Assembly (NCBI GenBank): GCA_902761355.1
Contig: CACWJY010000007.1
Location: forward strand, 62,001-126,000
DNA from: Fibrobacter succinogenes
GTDB lineage: Bacteria > Fibrobacterota > Fibrobacteria > Fibrobacterales > Fibrobacteraceae
Direction of reading: 5' to 3'
Length of the DNA stretch: 64,000 bases
Below, in pieces: positions 15,049 through 24,968 of this stretch (positions within the stretch are counted from its first letter, which is position 1; each line of letters begins with the position of its first letter). Made by a program: the position numbers and the translations under genes. Below the pieces are notes generated by a model, which saw nothing but the letters and a program-made list of their open reading frames with translations, had not been told where the DNA came from and searched no databases.

Positions 15049-16989
15049 ATGTTTGGATTTTACCGATTCGCATCTGTTTGCCCAACCCTCAAGGTTGCCG
15101 ATACGGCCTTTAACACGGATGAGATAATCCGTTGTGCTACCGAGGCTGTCAAGAATGAATCCGCTTTCGTCGTATTCCCGGAACTTTGCATTACGGGATA
15201 TACTTGCAGCGATCTCTTTCATCAGGAGCTGTTGCTTCAAAAGAGCCTGGAATCCCTTTTGAAAATTGCGAAGGCTTTTGCTGATAGCGACGCCGTGATT
15301 GCGGTGGGGCTTCCGCTCCGGATGTTCGGTTGCCTCTATAATTGTGCGGCCTTTGTGCAACGGGGCAAGCTTGTTGCCGTGACTCCTAAGATTCATTTGC
15401 CGAACCAGCGTGAATTCTATGAAAAACGTCATTTTTCGAGCGGGCGTGACTTATTGCGTGCTCCGACAAAATGCGCTGTCGAGGGCTTTGGTGACGTCCC
15501 GGTGACAAACTTCTTTACGGTAAAGGGGAATGGCTCTGAAATCCGCGTAGGCGTGGAACTTTGCGAAGACTTGTGGACGGCTGTTCCCCCGAGTGGTGAA
15601 CTGGCCTTGGCGGGAGCGAATGTTATTGTGAACCTGTCTGCAAGCGATGCCTTGGTTGGTAAGGGCGATTACCGTCGTAATTTGGTGATGAACCAGTCGG
15701 CCCGTTGTATGGCAGCTTACGTGTATGCTTCGGCGGGAGTTCATGAATCGACAACGGACATGGTCTTTAGCGGTCACTTGATGATTGCTGAAAACGGGAG
15801 CATGCTTGCCGAAAACAAGAATTATAGCCGTGAGTCTGAAATTATTTATGCGGATGTCGATGTGCAGCGCTTGAACATGCAGCGCCTGAGCGAAGGTTCG
15901 TTCCAGGATTTTGATAGCCGCGACTTTTATGCGCGGGCGGCGTGTTTCGATGGCCTGCGTTCGATTGATTGCCTTAAGTACCGTTTTGTGGCACCGATGC
16001 CGTTTGTGCCGGGCAACATCGAAACTCGCGACAAGTCCTGTACCGAAATTTTCAATATCCAATGTGCAGGACTTGCAAAGCGACTCGAAGCGTCGCATTC
16101 CGCCCGCGCTGTCATTGGACTGAGCGGTGGGCTTGATTCGACGCTTGCTCTGTTAGTGGTTGCAGAAACATTTAAACTCTTGAAGCGCCCTGCTTCTGAA
16201 ATCTTGGTGCTCACAATGCCTGGATTTGGGACAACCAAGCGCACCAAGAACAACGCTGTCACGATGGCAGAACTCCTGGGTGTGGAACTGCGTACTGTTG
16301 ATATCCAGAAGGCGTGCCTGCAGCATTTTGCTGACATCGGACACGATCCTAAGATTCTTAATGTGACCTATGAAAATGTGCAGGCACGCGAACGTACGCA
16401 GATTCTGATGGATATCGCAAATAGCGTGGGTGGAATTGTGATCGGTACGGGCGACCTCTCTGAAATTGCGCTCGGCTGGAGCACCTACAATGCGGACCAC
16501 ATGTCGATGTATGCGGTCAACTGCGATATTCCGAAAACGTTGGTGCGTCATGTGGTGGGCTGGTATGCGGACCATGCCGAAAGCTTTACCGCCGACAAGA
16601 AGACTGCAAGGGAACTTGCCGACGTGCTCCGCGATATCTTGGATACTCCGGTGTCGCCGGAACTTCTGCCTGCCGATGCGAATGGACAGATTGCGCAGAA
16701 GACCGAAAGCATTTTGGGAGCTTACGAAATCCACGACTTCTACCTGTACCATTTTGCCAAGTACGGCGCGACTCCGCAAAAGCTTCTCTTCCTTGCGAAG
16801 TACGCTTTTGCAGGCAAGTTTAGTGATGAAGAATTGGAAAAAGCGCTTAAGGTGTTTGTGCGTCGATTCTTTACGCAGCAGTTTAAGCGCAGCTGTATCC
16901 CTGATGGCCCGAAAGTCGGTACCATCTCGCTGTCTCCCCGCGCTGATTGGCGCATGCCTAGCGACTCTAGCTTTAATGATTGGCTTTAA
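15049..16989 (+). CDS. nadE: Glutamine-dependent NAD+ synthetase
   Basis: 646 residues. The N-terminal nitrilase-type glutaminase carries Glu in FPELCITGYTC, Lys in PKIHLPNQREFYEKR and Cys in GVELCEDLW. The C-terminal amidating domain (from about residue 350) has the PP-loop IGLSGGLDSTLALL and GTGDLSEIALGW. It makes NAD+ from deamido-NAD using glutamine, acting in the cytosol. The ATG at 15049 has no Shine-Dalgarno sequence and lies right behind a promoter box. Confidence 0.96.
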   Translation: MFGFYRFASVCPTLKVADTAFNTDEIIRCATEAVKNESAFVVFPELCITGYTCSDLFHQELLLQKSLESLLKIAKAFADSDAVIAVGLPLRMFGCLYNCAAFVQRGKLVAVTPKIHLPNQREFYEKRHFSSGRDLLRAPTKCAVEGFGDVPVTNFFTVKGNGSEIRVGVELCEDLWTAVPPSGELALAGANVIVNLSASDALVGKGDYRRNLVMNQSARCMAAYVYASAGVHESTTDMVFSGHLMIAENGSMLAENKNYSRESEIIYADVDVQRLNMQRLSEGSFQDFDSRDFYARAACFDGLRSIDCLKYRFVAPMPFVPGNIETRDKSCTEIFNIQCAGLAKRLEASHSARAVIGLSGGLDSTLALLVVAETFKLLKRPASEILVLTMPGFGTTKRTKNNAVTMAELLGVELRTVDIQKACLQHFADIGHDPKILNVTYENVQARERTQILMDIANSVGGIVIGTGDLSEIALGWSTYNADHMSMYAVNCDIPKTLVRHVVGWYADHAESFTADKKTARELADVLRDILDTPVSPELLPADANGQIAQKTESILGAYEIHDFYLYHFAKYGATPQKLLFLAKYAFAGKFSDEELEKALKVFVRRFFTQQFKRSCIPDGPKVGTISLSPRADWRMPSDSSFNDWL

Positions 16990-17032
16990 AATTTTCTAAA
17001 TTGAGCGTGTTAAAAACTTAAAAGGAACCGTT

Positions 17033-18646
17033 ATGGAAAACATTACCCAGATTTGGAAGAAGATTCAGTCCCCCGAATTCAACCCGGCTACCGATATGGG
17101 CCTGGTCGAACAGGTTAAGCAGGTCGCCTTGACCTCGCAGGAGCCCGCCAAGGTGAGCTTTGGTACGTCTGGCTGGCGCGGCGAAATCGGTTCCGAATTT
17201 ACGCTCCGCAACCTGCAGGTGGTGGGTGCCGCTATTGTGCGTCTTTACAAAGAAGCTACTCCCGAACTTTTTGAAGCTCTCGGTGTGAAGGATTTTGCCG
17301 AACTCCAGAAGCGCGGCGTGGTCGTGGGTCACGATAACCGTTTGCTCGGTCACGAATTCTGCGAAGCTGTGGCTGACCAGTTCGCCAAGGCTGGCGTTAA
17401 GGTCTACTACGGTGGCGAAATGCCGACTCCGGAATTCTCCGCCTGCATCGAAATGCTCGGTGCCGCTTGCTCCATCAACATGACTCCGAGCCACAACCCG
17501 AGCCACTACAACGGCATCAAGTTCAACCCGGCTGACGGTGGTCCTGCCGGTCCGGAAATTACGAACGTCATCACCAAGCTCTCTAACGAAATGATGGCTA
17601 CCTGGAAGTTTGAACCGGTGGGCAAGGTTGACTGGGAAATTATTGACTCCCTCAAGATCTACAAGGAATTCCTTGTGAAGCAGGGAACCATCAAGTTCGA
17701 CCGCATCAAGGACTTCATCAAGAAAGGTCGCCTGACTCTCGTTTGTGACCACGTGCACGGTTCTACCCGTCGCCGTCCGGCCGCTCTCCTCGACAATCCG
17801 GAATGCCTCATTACGCTCCGTAACGAAGATGACTCTTTGTTCGGTGGTATCGCTCCGGAACCGTCCAGCAAGAACCTCGAAAAGGTCCGCAAGGTTCTCG
17901 ACGAAAGCAAGTCCTGGTTCCGCCTGGGCGCCATCTTTGACCCGGATGGTGACCGTATTCGTTTCTACGACGGTACCCGCGAAATCGATATGAACCAGTT
18001 CGGTGCTATCGCTTTCCACTACATGGCTACCTGGCGCAAGGAACAGGGCTGTGTCGCTAAGTCTGTTGCTACTTCTAACTTTGTGAATATCATCGCCGAA
18101 AAGCTCGGCGTGCCCGTGATGGAAACTCCGGTGGGCTTCAAGAACTTCCGCCCCTGGCTTTCTCGCAACGCCAAGCAGAAGGCTCTCGTGGCTTTCGAAG
18201 AATCTGACGGTATTTCCGGCCTCAACAACACTCTCGAAAAGGATGCCCAGTTCGGTCTCCTGATCGCTCTCGAAATCATGGCTGTCACCGGCAAGAACCT
18301 CGGTGAATACCTCGACGCCCTGTACGAAGAATACGGCCGCTTCTATCCGACTCGTTCCGGTTTCGAAGTGGACAAGTCCCTTGTTGGTGCTCCCTTGAAG
18401 GCTAAGGTTGACGCCATTGCCGATATCGCTAAGCCGGGTGCAAAGGTCATGGTCGGCTCTAACGAAAAGACCGTGAAACAGCTCCTCACGCTCGACGGTG
18501 TTAAGGTCATCTTTGACGATGATTCCTGGATGCTGGTGCGTCCGTCCGGTACGGAACCGAAGGTCCGTATCTATACGGAATGCCGCAACCCGGATGAAAA
18601 GGATCCGATGTTTGAGGCTGCCAAGGCTCTGTTCTTCAAGAATTAA
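17033..18646 (+). CDS. Phosphoglucomutase/phosphomannomutase family protein
   Basis: 537 residues, alpha-D-phosphohexomutase family. The active-site phosphoserine loop is TPSHNPSHYNG, the metal loop is DPDGDRIRF, the sugar loop includes EESDGISG, and the phosphate-binding loop is RPSGTEPKVRIYTE. Such enzymes interconvert hexose 1- and 6-phosphates; whether glucose or mannose is preferred cannot be told. It has a normal leader with AAGGAAC before the ATG and a TAAATTGA box upstream near 16999. Codon use is strongly biased (AAG, CTC), as in highly expressed genes. Confidence 0.9.
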   Translation: MENITQIWKKIQSPEFNPATDMGLVEQVKQVALTSQEPAKVSFGTSGWRGEIGSEFTLRNLQVVGAAIVRLYKEATPELFEALGVKDFAELQKRGVVVGHDNRLLGHEFCEAVADQFAKAGVKVYYGGEMPTPEFSACIEMLGAACSINMTPSHNPSHYNGIKFNPADGGPAGPEITNVITKLSNEMMATWKFEPVGKVDWEIIDSLKIYKEFLVKQGTIKFDRIKDFIKKGRLTLVCDHVHGSTRRRPAALLDNPECLITLRNEDDSLFGGIAPEPSSKNLEKVRKVLDESKSWFRLGAIFDPDGDRIRFYDGTREIDMNQFGAIAFHYMATWRKEQGCVAKSVATSNFVNIIAEKLGVPVMETPVGFKNFRPWLSRNAKQKALVAFEESDGISGLNNTLEKDAQFGLLIALEIMAVTGKNLGEYLDALYEEYGRFYPTRSGFEVDKSLVGAPLKAKVDAIADIAKPGAKVMVGSNEKTVKQLLTLDGVKVIFDDDSWMLVRPSGTEPKVRIYTECRNPDEKDPMFEAAKALFFKN

Positions 18647-18670
18647 TGAGCTTTTCAAAGGGAGGTTCCT

Positions 18671-19474
18671 ATGAAAAAACTTATAGCTGTTCTGTTTCTT
18701 GCTTTTGCTGTCATTTGTTCGGCGCAGTCGTCCCTTAAGCCTGAATTCCAGGCTTTTTCGGGTGCGCTCCTGAAGCTTAAAAAGGCGGAAAAGGGGTATC
18801 ACAAGTTCCGCTTGACGGTGGATGTGAATCCGTGGGCCTTCCAGGCCGATGGTGAAGTCCAGGCTCCGGGTGGAGACGGCGATGCTTTGATTACAGGACT
18901 TTTTGATGGTGATGTCTATGCCGTTCTCGCTTATGTTCCTTCTACCGCGGCTGGTTCCGATGGTAAGGAATATCAGGTGGGTCTGTTCGACATGATGCTT
19001 TATTTTGAGGATGAACCGACCAGGATTCGTAACCTGCGCTTCAAATTGTTGCCGCCGGCAAACGATGAATGGGCCATGGGTATCTTGAAGGATGCCTTGG
19101 AATCGGGGTCTCTCCTCGGTAATGTGTGGAGCGGCAAGTACGATAGGGCTATCACCAAGGCTTCCGCTGATCCGATGGATAAGGCAAAGCTTCGTGCTCT
19201 CCAAAAAAAGGGCAATAAAAAAGTTGAAGATGAATCTACCATCTCCACTCGCAAGCGTCGTGTAGATGCTGACGATGAGGTTGCGCCGAAAAAGAAAAAG
19301 GCTAATGCTGTCGAAGATGATGCCTCCTTTAACAAGCGCAAACGCCGTGTAGATGCAGAAGAAGCTCCTGCTCCTACGGCCAAGAAGAAAAAGAAGAAAA
19401 AATCTGGCGATGACTGCGACGATCCGAATCTTTCGGTCAAGGAAAAACGTCGTTGCCAACTTAAGAACAAGTAA
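18671..19474 (+). CDS. Secreted protein with lysine-rich C-terminal repeats
   Basis: 267 residues with a signal peptide (MKKLIAVLFLAFAVICSAQS) and a Shine-Dalgarno sequence GGGAGG. A beta-rich globular part (about 20-175) is followed by a charged tail in which the motif KRRVDA occurs twice, each followed by a run of lysines (KKKK, KKKKKKK). It ends with two Cys (GDDCDDP, RRCQLKNK). No family recognised. The tail may bind nucleic acid or anionic polymer outside the cytoplasm, which is inference. Confidence 0.65.
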   Translation: MKKLIAVLFLAFAVICSAQSSLKPEFQAFSGALLKLKKAEKGYHKFRLTVDVNPWAFQADGEVQAPGGDGDALITGLFDGDVYAVLAYVPSTAAGSDGKEYQVGLFDMMLYFEDEPTRIRNLRFKLLPPANDEWAMGILKDALESGSLLGNVWSGKYDRAITKASADPMDKAKLRALQKKGNKKVEDESTISTRKRRVDADDEVAPKKKKANAVEDDASFNKRKRRVDAEEAPAPTAKKKKKKKSGDDCDDPNLSVKEKRRCQLKNK

Positions 19475-19504
19475 TTTTTAACTAAACCAACTAGAGGTAA
19501 ATCT

Positions 19505-20248
19505 ATGTCCGGTCACTCCAAATGGGCCACCACCAAACGCAAGAAGGCCAAGACTGACGTTGCTCGCGCCAAGGCTTGGAATAAGTTGATTAAGGAAATC
19601 TCCATTGCTGCTAAGCTCGGCGGCGGAAACCCTGACGCAAACCCGCGTCTGCGTGCTGCAATTCTCAAGTCCAAGAGCCAGAGCCTTCCGACCAAGAACA
19701 TCGAAAGCGCTATCGCCAAGGGTACGGGTGCCAACTCCGGTACCGAAATGACGGAACCGCTGTACGAAGGACGCGGCCCGGGTGGCATTGCCATCATGGT
19801 GCAGTGCCTGACCGACAACAAGGTCCGTACCGTTGCCGAAATCCGCAACATCTTCAACAAGAACAACGGCTCCATGGGCGAATCCGGTTCCGTTTCTTGG
19901 GCATTCACCTACAAGGGCGTGATTATCGTTGACGCTGAAAAGTATCCGGAAGACCAGGTGATGGACCTCGTTCTCGAAGCTGGTGCCGAAGACATGTCCA
20001 CCGAAGACGGTGTGCATGAAATCTCCACCTCTCCGGAAGCATTCGATGCTGTTTCCAAGGCTCTCGAAGCTGCCGGTATCGAAATGATGAGTGCCGAAAT
20101 CACCTACGTTGCTAATGACCCGGTGAAGCTCGGTCACGAAGACGCCCAGAAGCTCCTCAAGCTCATTGACAAGTTCGAAGACCACGACGATGTTCAGGAC
20201 GTTTATCACAACGCCGAAATCGACGAAGCCGATCTTGACGCTGAGTAG
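19505..20248 (+). CDS. yebC: YebC/TACO1 family protein
   Basis: 247 residues. The N-terminus MSGHSKWATTKRKKAKTD, GGGNPDANPRLR and the Gly-Pro-Gly-Gly block EGRGPGGIAIMV are diagnostic of the family. Members act as DNA-binding regulators in some species and as translation factors for proline stretches in others; the sequence cannot distinguish these. A hairpin and a strong terminator follow. Confidence 0.93.
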   Translation: MSGHSKWATTKRKKAKTDVARAKAWNKLIKEISIAAKLGGGNPDANPRLRAAILKSKSQSLPTKNIESAIAKGTGANSGTEMTEPLYEGRGPGGIAIMVQCLTDNKVRTVAEIRNIFNKNNGSMGESGSVSWAFTYKGVIIVDAEKYPEDQVMDLVLEAGAEDMSTEDGVHEISTSPEAFDAVSKALEAAGIEMMSAEITYVANDPVKLGHEDAQKLLKLIDKFEDHDDVQDVYHNAEIDEADLDAE

Positions 20249-20267
20249 TTTGTAGTTTTTCTACAAA
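20249..20267. other. Small hairpin after yebC
   Basis: TTTGTAG, TTTTT, CTACAAA: a perfect 7-bp stem directly after the stop codon and just before the main terminator. It may protect the mRNA end. Confidence 0.45.
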
Positions 20268-20272
20268 AATTC

Positions 20273-20306
20273 AAAAACCGATTGCTCAATGCAGTCGGTT
20301 TTTTGT
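20273..20306 (+). terminator. Intrinsic terminator of yebC
   Basis: CCGATTGC, loop TCAAT, GCAGTCGG (one G-U pair), then TTTTTT. Confidence 0.85.
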
Positions 20307-20396
20307 ATTTGCACACTTTTTAAATGAAATTTTGATGAATCTATGCTCATTCTTTTTGGATAAATTATATATTAAAGAAAAAATAGGAGAACTTAT

Positions 20397-21176
20397 ATGA
20401 AAAGTCAAAAGAGTTTGTTGATTCCTAGCCTGACCTTGGGGCTTTTGCTTGGTTCGGGAATATCGGCCCAGGCCAAGGAATGGGAACAGTCCTTTGTAGT
20501 TGACCTGAATGCAAAAAATACGTCTTCTATGACATGGGGCTTTTCTAGGGACAGCCTTGTTGCAGAATCCAGTCGGAATTATAGTAGCTGGACTGTTTAT
20601 GCGGGCTGCGTTTGTGGCTTTGGATTTGGTGCTTGTAGCTATGAAATAGTCAGTTATAATTTTTACGGTTTTGATCAGAATTTATATGATGTCGTTTTAA
20701 AGGATGGCCTAAAATCTGGGACTCCTCTTGATTTGACGGATACGAACGTTTTTAGGGAAATGACGAATCGAGATGGTGAGGCTATGTATGATTCGTACCA
20801 TTATTCTTTAAAGGAAAACGTTGAAAACGATACGAACTATTTTGTCTATAAAAAAGACTCTACGTATTATGCCTTATGCCAATATATAACGGTATATGAC
20901 AAGGCGAGTAGAACGAATGAAGGCGTTCCGGGTTATTTTGCACACCAGTGTATTTTCCAGGACGATGGAACTCCGACGTTTAGCAAGATTCCAACGTTTA
21001 GTGCGCCGTTGCCTGAATCACGCCTTATCGAACCATATTCCATTGTGACATCACCGGTTCGTAAGATGCTTGCTCCTGGTAGCGTCAACAAACAGTATCT
21101 GATTAACGGTCAGCCGGCAAAAAGGAATTCGGCCAGCGGCGTTCGCGTTGAAAAGGGTCGAACCTATCGGAAATAA
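20397..21176 (+). CDS. Secreted protein of unknown function
   Basis: 259 residues with a signal peptide ending in SGISAQA (near residue 27). The mature part is Tyr- and Asn-rich with a Cys-containing segment (GCVCGFGFGACSYE). The last residues YLINGQPAKRNSASG and VEKGRTYRK resemble the tail style of Fibrobacter sorting domains, so T9SS export is possible but not shown. Good Shine-Dalgarno sequence (AGGAG). Its leader region has AT-rich boxes but no exact -7 motif. Confidence 0.6.
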   Translation: MKSQKSLLIPSLTLGLLLGSGISAQAKEWEQSFVVDLNAKNTSSMTWGFSRDSLVAESSRNYSSWTVYAGCVCGFGFGACSYEIVSYNFYGFDQNLYDVVLKDGLKSGTPLDLTDTNVFREMTNRDGEAMYDSYHYSLKENVENDTNYFVYKKDSTYYALCQYITVYDKASRTNEGVPGYFAHQCIFQDDGTPTFSKIPTFSAPLPESRLIEPYSIVTSPVRKMLAPGSVNKQYLINGQPAKRNSASGVRVEKGRTYRK

Positions 21177-21191
21177 AATGAATTAAAAAAT

Positions 21192-21217
21192 GGCAGCCTT
21201 CGGGGTGCCTTTTTTAT
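21192..21217. terminator. Terminator between convergent genes
   Basis: GGCAGCC, TTCG, GGGTGCC (one mismatch) followed by TTTTTTATTT. It is preceded by an A-run, so it may work on both strands. Confidence 0.7.
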
Positions 21218-22402
21218 TTAGCGAGCGTTTAGTGTTTCGCGGTAGTTGTGGACGGCTGCTTTGTAGGTGCTAACCGCCTTTGCAACGCGGGCTGCGATGT
21301 CTTCTTGAGCCTTGGTTGTTGTCATGTAGGCTTCTTCTTCGGGGTTGCTGATGAAGCCGATTTCAAAGAGAACTGCCGGCATGAGCGCACCGACGAGCAC
21401 CATGAATCCTGCACCGCCGACGCCTCCGCCCTGGCGCTTGATTTTGCCTCCGTCGAATGCCTTGAGCATTTCTTCGGTGAACATGTAGCTGTTCTGCTTG
21501 TATTTTTCGAGGCGAGCCTCAAGCTTGAACCATTCGATGGGGGAGAGTTCTTCTTTGGCGTTCTTTTCGCCGTAGAGCGTGGCCACCTTGTTTTCGCGGC
21601 GGGCGATTGCCTTGTCTTCTTCGCTTTCAGGAGCGCGGAGCACGTAAACATGGTAGCCCTTGATTTGCTTCTTGCGTTCGGGGGTGGCGTCGATCGCGTT
21701 ACAGTGCAGGCTGATGAATAGGTCGCCGTCCCACTGGTTGGCGAGATTTGCACGTTCGCCGAGTTCGATGAACACGTCCTTGTCGCGGGTCATCTTGACG
21801 TTGAAGCCTTCTTTTTCGAGTTCCTTTTTCAGGAGCTTGCCGACGGCGAGCACGATGTCTTTTTCGTTGGAATTCTTGCCCTGGGCGCCGGTGTCCTTGC
21901 CGCCGTGGCCCGGGTCGATCACGATGGTCTTGACTTCGCGGGTACCTGCGGTTTCGTTCTTCGGTTTGGTGGCGACTGTTGTTATTGGTTGCGCTGCTGC
22001 CGGGACTGCGGCGACCTTTGCTGGGACGTCTGTTGTTTTTACAGAAGACGAAGAAACCTTCACGGCTGAGCTGCTGCTTGCAGGGGCGACAGGTGTAGTT
22101 TGCACTTTGTCTGTCTTGTATAGGCTAGCGACATCTGCCGAATCAAGCAAAATGTGTCCGTCTGTAATTTCGGGGGCGTGCTTGAGTTCTATGGAGTTGC
22201 CGTGGCTACTGACGTAGGGGAGTCCGATGGCAAACTTGAGCGTATCGCTTTCACCTGCGAGTAGGAATGTCTTTTGGACGGGGAACCAGTGGAAGCTCGC
22301 CTTGTGTTCCTTGGCGACTTGTTCGGCGTCAACCTTGTTGCTTGCCCAGGCAGAAGCTGCGAGAGCGACGCAAAGGAGGATGTGCCAAACAAGTTTTTTC
22401 AT
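21218..22402 (-). CDS. N-acetylmuramoyl-L-alanine amidase (Amidase_3)
   Basis: 394 residues, with a signal peptide (VWHILLCVALAASAWA). After a Ser/Pro/Ala-rich linker (about 100-150) comes the zinc amidase: IVIDPGHGGKDTGAQG, SLHCNA and AVLFEIGFISN with the catalytic Glu. It cleaves the peptide from muramic acid in the periplasm, for septum splitting or recycling. It is the last gene of the argC-obg-smpB-amidase run, with its start overlapping the smpB stop. Confidence 0.9.
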   Translation of the reverse strand: MKKLVWHILLCVALAASAWASNKVDAEQVAKEHKASFHWFPVQKTFLLAGESDTLKFAIGLPYVSSHGNSIELKHAPEITDGHILLDSADVASLYKTDKVQTTPVAPASSSSAVKVSSSSVKTTDVPAKVAAVPAAAQPITTVATKPKNETAGTREVKTIVIDPGHGGKDTGAQGKNSNEKDIVLAVGKLLKKELEKEGFNVKMTRDKDVFIELGERANLANQWDGDLFISLHCNAIDATPERKKQIKGYHVYVLRAPESEEDKAIARRENKVATLYGEKNAKEELSPIEWFKLEARLEKYKQNSYMFTEEMLKAFDGGKIKRQGGGVGGAGFMVLVGALMPAVLFEIGFISNPEEEAYMTTTKAQEDIAARVAKAVSTYKAAVHNYRETLNAR

Positions 22403-22872
22403 TATTTGTGCGCCTTTGCCGCACGGGCCATTTCGAGTTTTGCGTCGCGGTTGATGATGTCCTGACGCTTGTCGCGCTGATCCTTACCGCGGCAGATTCC
22501 CATTTCGAGCTTGGCGCGGCGGTTCTTGAAGTAGAGCTTCAGGGGAATGAGCGTGCAGCCCTTCTGCTCCTTGGCCTTGCGCATCTTGGCGATTTCGTGC
22601 ACGTGGGCCAGGAGCTTGCGGCGCCTTGCTGGGAAATGGTTGAAACGGTTAGCGAAAAGGTATTCGTCGATATGCGCACCCACGAGCCAGATTTCGTTCT
22701 TGGTCTCGTCGATGTCAATCCACGCTTCGCCCAAAGTGCACTTGCCATCGCGGATAGATTTTACTTCCGAACCAATCAGCATGATACCTACTTCGAACGT
22801 TTCGTCTACGAAGTAGAGGTGGTTTGCCTTGCGGTTTACGATGACCGGCGTACTCTGTTCTTTTTTCGCCAT
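22402..22872 (-). CDS. smpB: SsrA-binding protein
   Basis: 156 residues. SmpB carries tmRNA into stalled ribosomes. Family blocks present are NRKANHLYFVDETFEVGI, GSEVKSIRDGKCTLGEAW, YLFANRFNHFPARRRKLL and the basic tail KRQDIINRDAKLE. It starts three bases after the end of obg and overlaps the amidase start by one base. Confidence 0.96.
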   Translation of the reverse strand: MAKKEQSTPVIVNRKANHLYFVDETFEVGIMLIGSEVKSIRDGKCTLGEAWIDIDETKNEIWLVGAHIDEYLFANRFNHFPARRRKLLAHVHEIAKMRKAKEQKGCTLIPLKLYFKNRRAKLEMGICRGKDQRDKRQDIINRDAKLEMARAAKAHK

Positions 22873-22875
22873 TCG

Positions 22876-24001
22876 TTAAGCCTTCTTTTTGCTGCGGGCT
22901 GTTTTTGCTCCGGCGGCCTTGGAGCCTGTTTTAGCGGAGCTTTTCGCTGCCGAGCTGGCCTTGCTCTTTGCGATTTTCTTGCCGGTGCCGTCGATGCCGG
23001 TGGTGGCGCTGCTGAGTTTCTTGCTTTCCCAGCCGACCTTCTTCTTTTGCACGTGGGGCACGGCTTCGTCCAGAGCCAAGGTGAGTTCCTTGCAACCGTC
23101 GCCTGTTACGGCGGAGGTTACGATGACCTTTTCCTTGTGCGCCTTGAACTGGCTGATGGCTTCGTCGATGCCGAGGTCGCTCTTGTTGAGGGCGATTACG
23201 TAGGGCTTCTTTGCAAGCTTCGGGTGGAACGCCTTGAGTTCTTCTTTAAGGACGGTGAACTGTTCGTAAGCGTTTTCGGCAAAGCCGTCGATCACGAACA
23301 ACAGTGTGTGCGTGCGTTCGATGTGCTTCAGGAACTGGTGGCCGAGGCCCTTGCCTTCGCTTGCACCTTCGAGCAAACCAGGGATGTCTGCGACCACGAA
23401 GCTGTGGCCGTTCATCTGCACAATGCCGAGCACCGGTTCGAGGGTGGTAAACGGATAGTCGCCGACTTTGGGGCGGCCGCTCGAAATCTTGTTCACGAGG
23501 CTGGACTTGCCTGCGTTCGGGAAACCGACGAGACCTACGTCTGCCATAAGTTTGAGTTCCAAGAAGAGTTCGCGCTTTTCGCCCTTTTCGCCGGGTGTGC
23601 ACTTGCGCGGAGCCTGGTTGGCAGGCGTTGCAAAATGCTGGTTGCCCATGCCGCCCTTGCCACCGCGGGCTGCAATCCACTTCTGGCCGGGTTCGGTAAG
23701 GTCCGCCAAGATACGGCCTTCGGCATCTTTCACGATGGTGCCGCGCGGAACGTCCACAATCAGGTCTTCGGCGCTACGACCGGTACAACGCTTGGCGCCA
23801 CCGGGCTGTCCGCTTTGTGCCTTGTACAGGCGTGCGTTACCCATGTCAAGCAGGGTAGAGAACTGTTCGTTCACCTGCAGAATCACATGGCCGACCACCA
23901 TCGGGACCGCCGAGGGGTACGAACTTTTCGCGGTGGAAACTGCAGATGCCATCGCCGCCCTTACCGGAGCGAACTTCAATTGATTTTTCGTCTAGGAACA
24001 T
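22876..24001 (-). pseudogene. obg: GTPase Obg/CgtA with a frameshift in the glycine-rich domain
   Basis: The true start is the ATG at 24001, which shares its A with the argC stop (TAATG). It encodes [18 protein letters not shown] and then [17 protein letters not shown], a normal Obg start. Near 23888-23900 the frame is lost: where the family has a GG(D)GGHGGDV run, bases are missing, and the reading continues in another frame as [10 protein letters not shown]. The rest is intact: GFPNAGKSSLVNKI (G1), DIPGLLEGASEGKGLG (G3), ALNKSDLG (G4), then a Lys/Ala-rich tail. Obg is normally essential for 50S maturation, so this is more likely an assembly error or slippage in a G-rich repeat than a dead gene. 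Confidence 0.85.
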
Positions 24002-24963
24002 TAAAGGCTAATTCCTTCGTCGAGGCCGAGGGCGATATTCATGTTCTGAATGGCTGCACCACTTGCGCCCTTGCCGAGGTTGTCGATAATAGTCGTCACC
24101 TGCATCACGGTTTCGTTGCCGAACACCTGGATGCGGGCGTTGTTCGTATCGTTGCAGACGGTAGCGTCAAGGCGGCCGTTGAACAGCACGGGGGCTGGCT
24201 CAAAGGGCATCACCTTCACAAAGCGAGAACCTTCGTAATGCTTCGCCAAGATTTCGGTGAGGCCTTCGGGGTCGACCTTCTTGGTGAGTTCATTTGCAAA
24301 GATGGCGACGGTGACCGCCATGCCCTTGTAATAAGGGCCAAGCACCGGGTTGAAGAACGGCGTGTTTTCGAGTTCGCAGTACTTCTTCATTTCGGGGAGG
24401 TGCTTGTGTGCGAGCGCAAGCGCGTACGGGGCGGGCGCCATGATGGCCTTCGATTCGCCGGCTGCATGTGCAAGAGCTGCAGCTTCTTCGTATTCGGCAA
24501 TCAGCTTCTTGCCACCGCCGGAATAACCGGTAATGCTATAGGCGGCGAGGTTTGCGCTCTTCGGCAAAACGCCTGCGGCAACCAGCGGATGTACACCGAG
24601 AATAAAGCCCGAGGCGTGGCAGCCGGGGTTCGCGATGCGCTTGCTCTTGGCAATGGCTTCGCGCTGGGCGGCCGAAAGTTCCGGCATCCCGTAGGTCCAG
24701 TCGGGGTTGACGCGGTGTGCGGTCGAGGCGTCAATCACGCGCGTGTTCGGATTTTCGCAGAGGGCTGCACTTTCGATAGCCGCAGCATCGGGCAGGCACA
24801 GGAACGTCACGTCGGACTCGTTGATGAGTCGCTTACGTTCGTTAATGTCTTTGCGGAGTTCCTGAGAAATGCGCAACACTTCGATGTCGTTACGCTTTGC
24901 GAGTCTCTCATAAATCTGCAGGCCTGTGGTACCTGCTTCACCATCTACGAAAACTTTGAACAT
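24001..24963 (-). CDS. argC: N-acetyl-gamma-glutamyl-phosphate reductase (type 2)
   Basis: 320 residues. The third step of arginine synthesis, NADPH-dependent. The Rossmann start [17 protein letters not shown] and the catalytic Cys in [10 protein letters not shown] are those of the short, type 2 ArgC. It is followed by obg with a one-base stop/start overlap. No Shine-Dalgarno sequence is seen; three tandem heptamers lie before the ATG. Confidence 0.93.
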   Translation of the reverse strand: MFKVFVDGEAGTTGLQIYERLAKRNDIEVLRISQELRKDINERKRLINESDVTFLCLPDAAAIESAALCENPNTRVIDASTAHRVNPDWTYGMPELSAAQREAIAKSKRIANPGCHASGFILGVHPLVAAGVLPKSANLAAYSITGYSGGGKKLIAEYEEAAALAHAAGESKAIMAPAPYALALAHKHLPEMKKYCELENTPFFNPVLGPYYKGMAVTVAIFANELTKKVDPEGLTEILAKHYEGSRFVKVMPFEPAPVLFNGRLDATVCNDTNNARIQVFGNETVMQVTTIIDNLGKGASGAAIQNMNIALGLDEGISL

Positions 24964-24968
24964 TTGCT

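Noticed and set aside
17018..19459. 813-residue open frame on the minus strand
   Set aside because: It is antisense to the phosphohexomutase and the following secreted-protein gene. Strong codon bias in the true genes removes stops from this frame; the translation has no recognisable family, and both sense genes are well supported.
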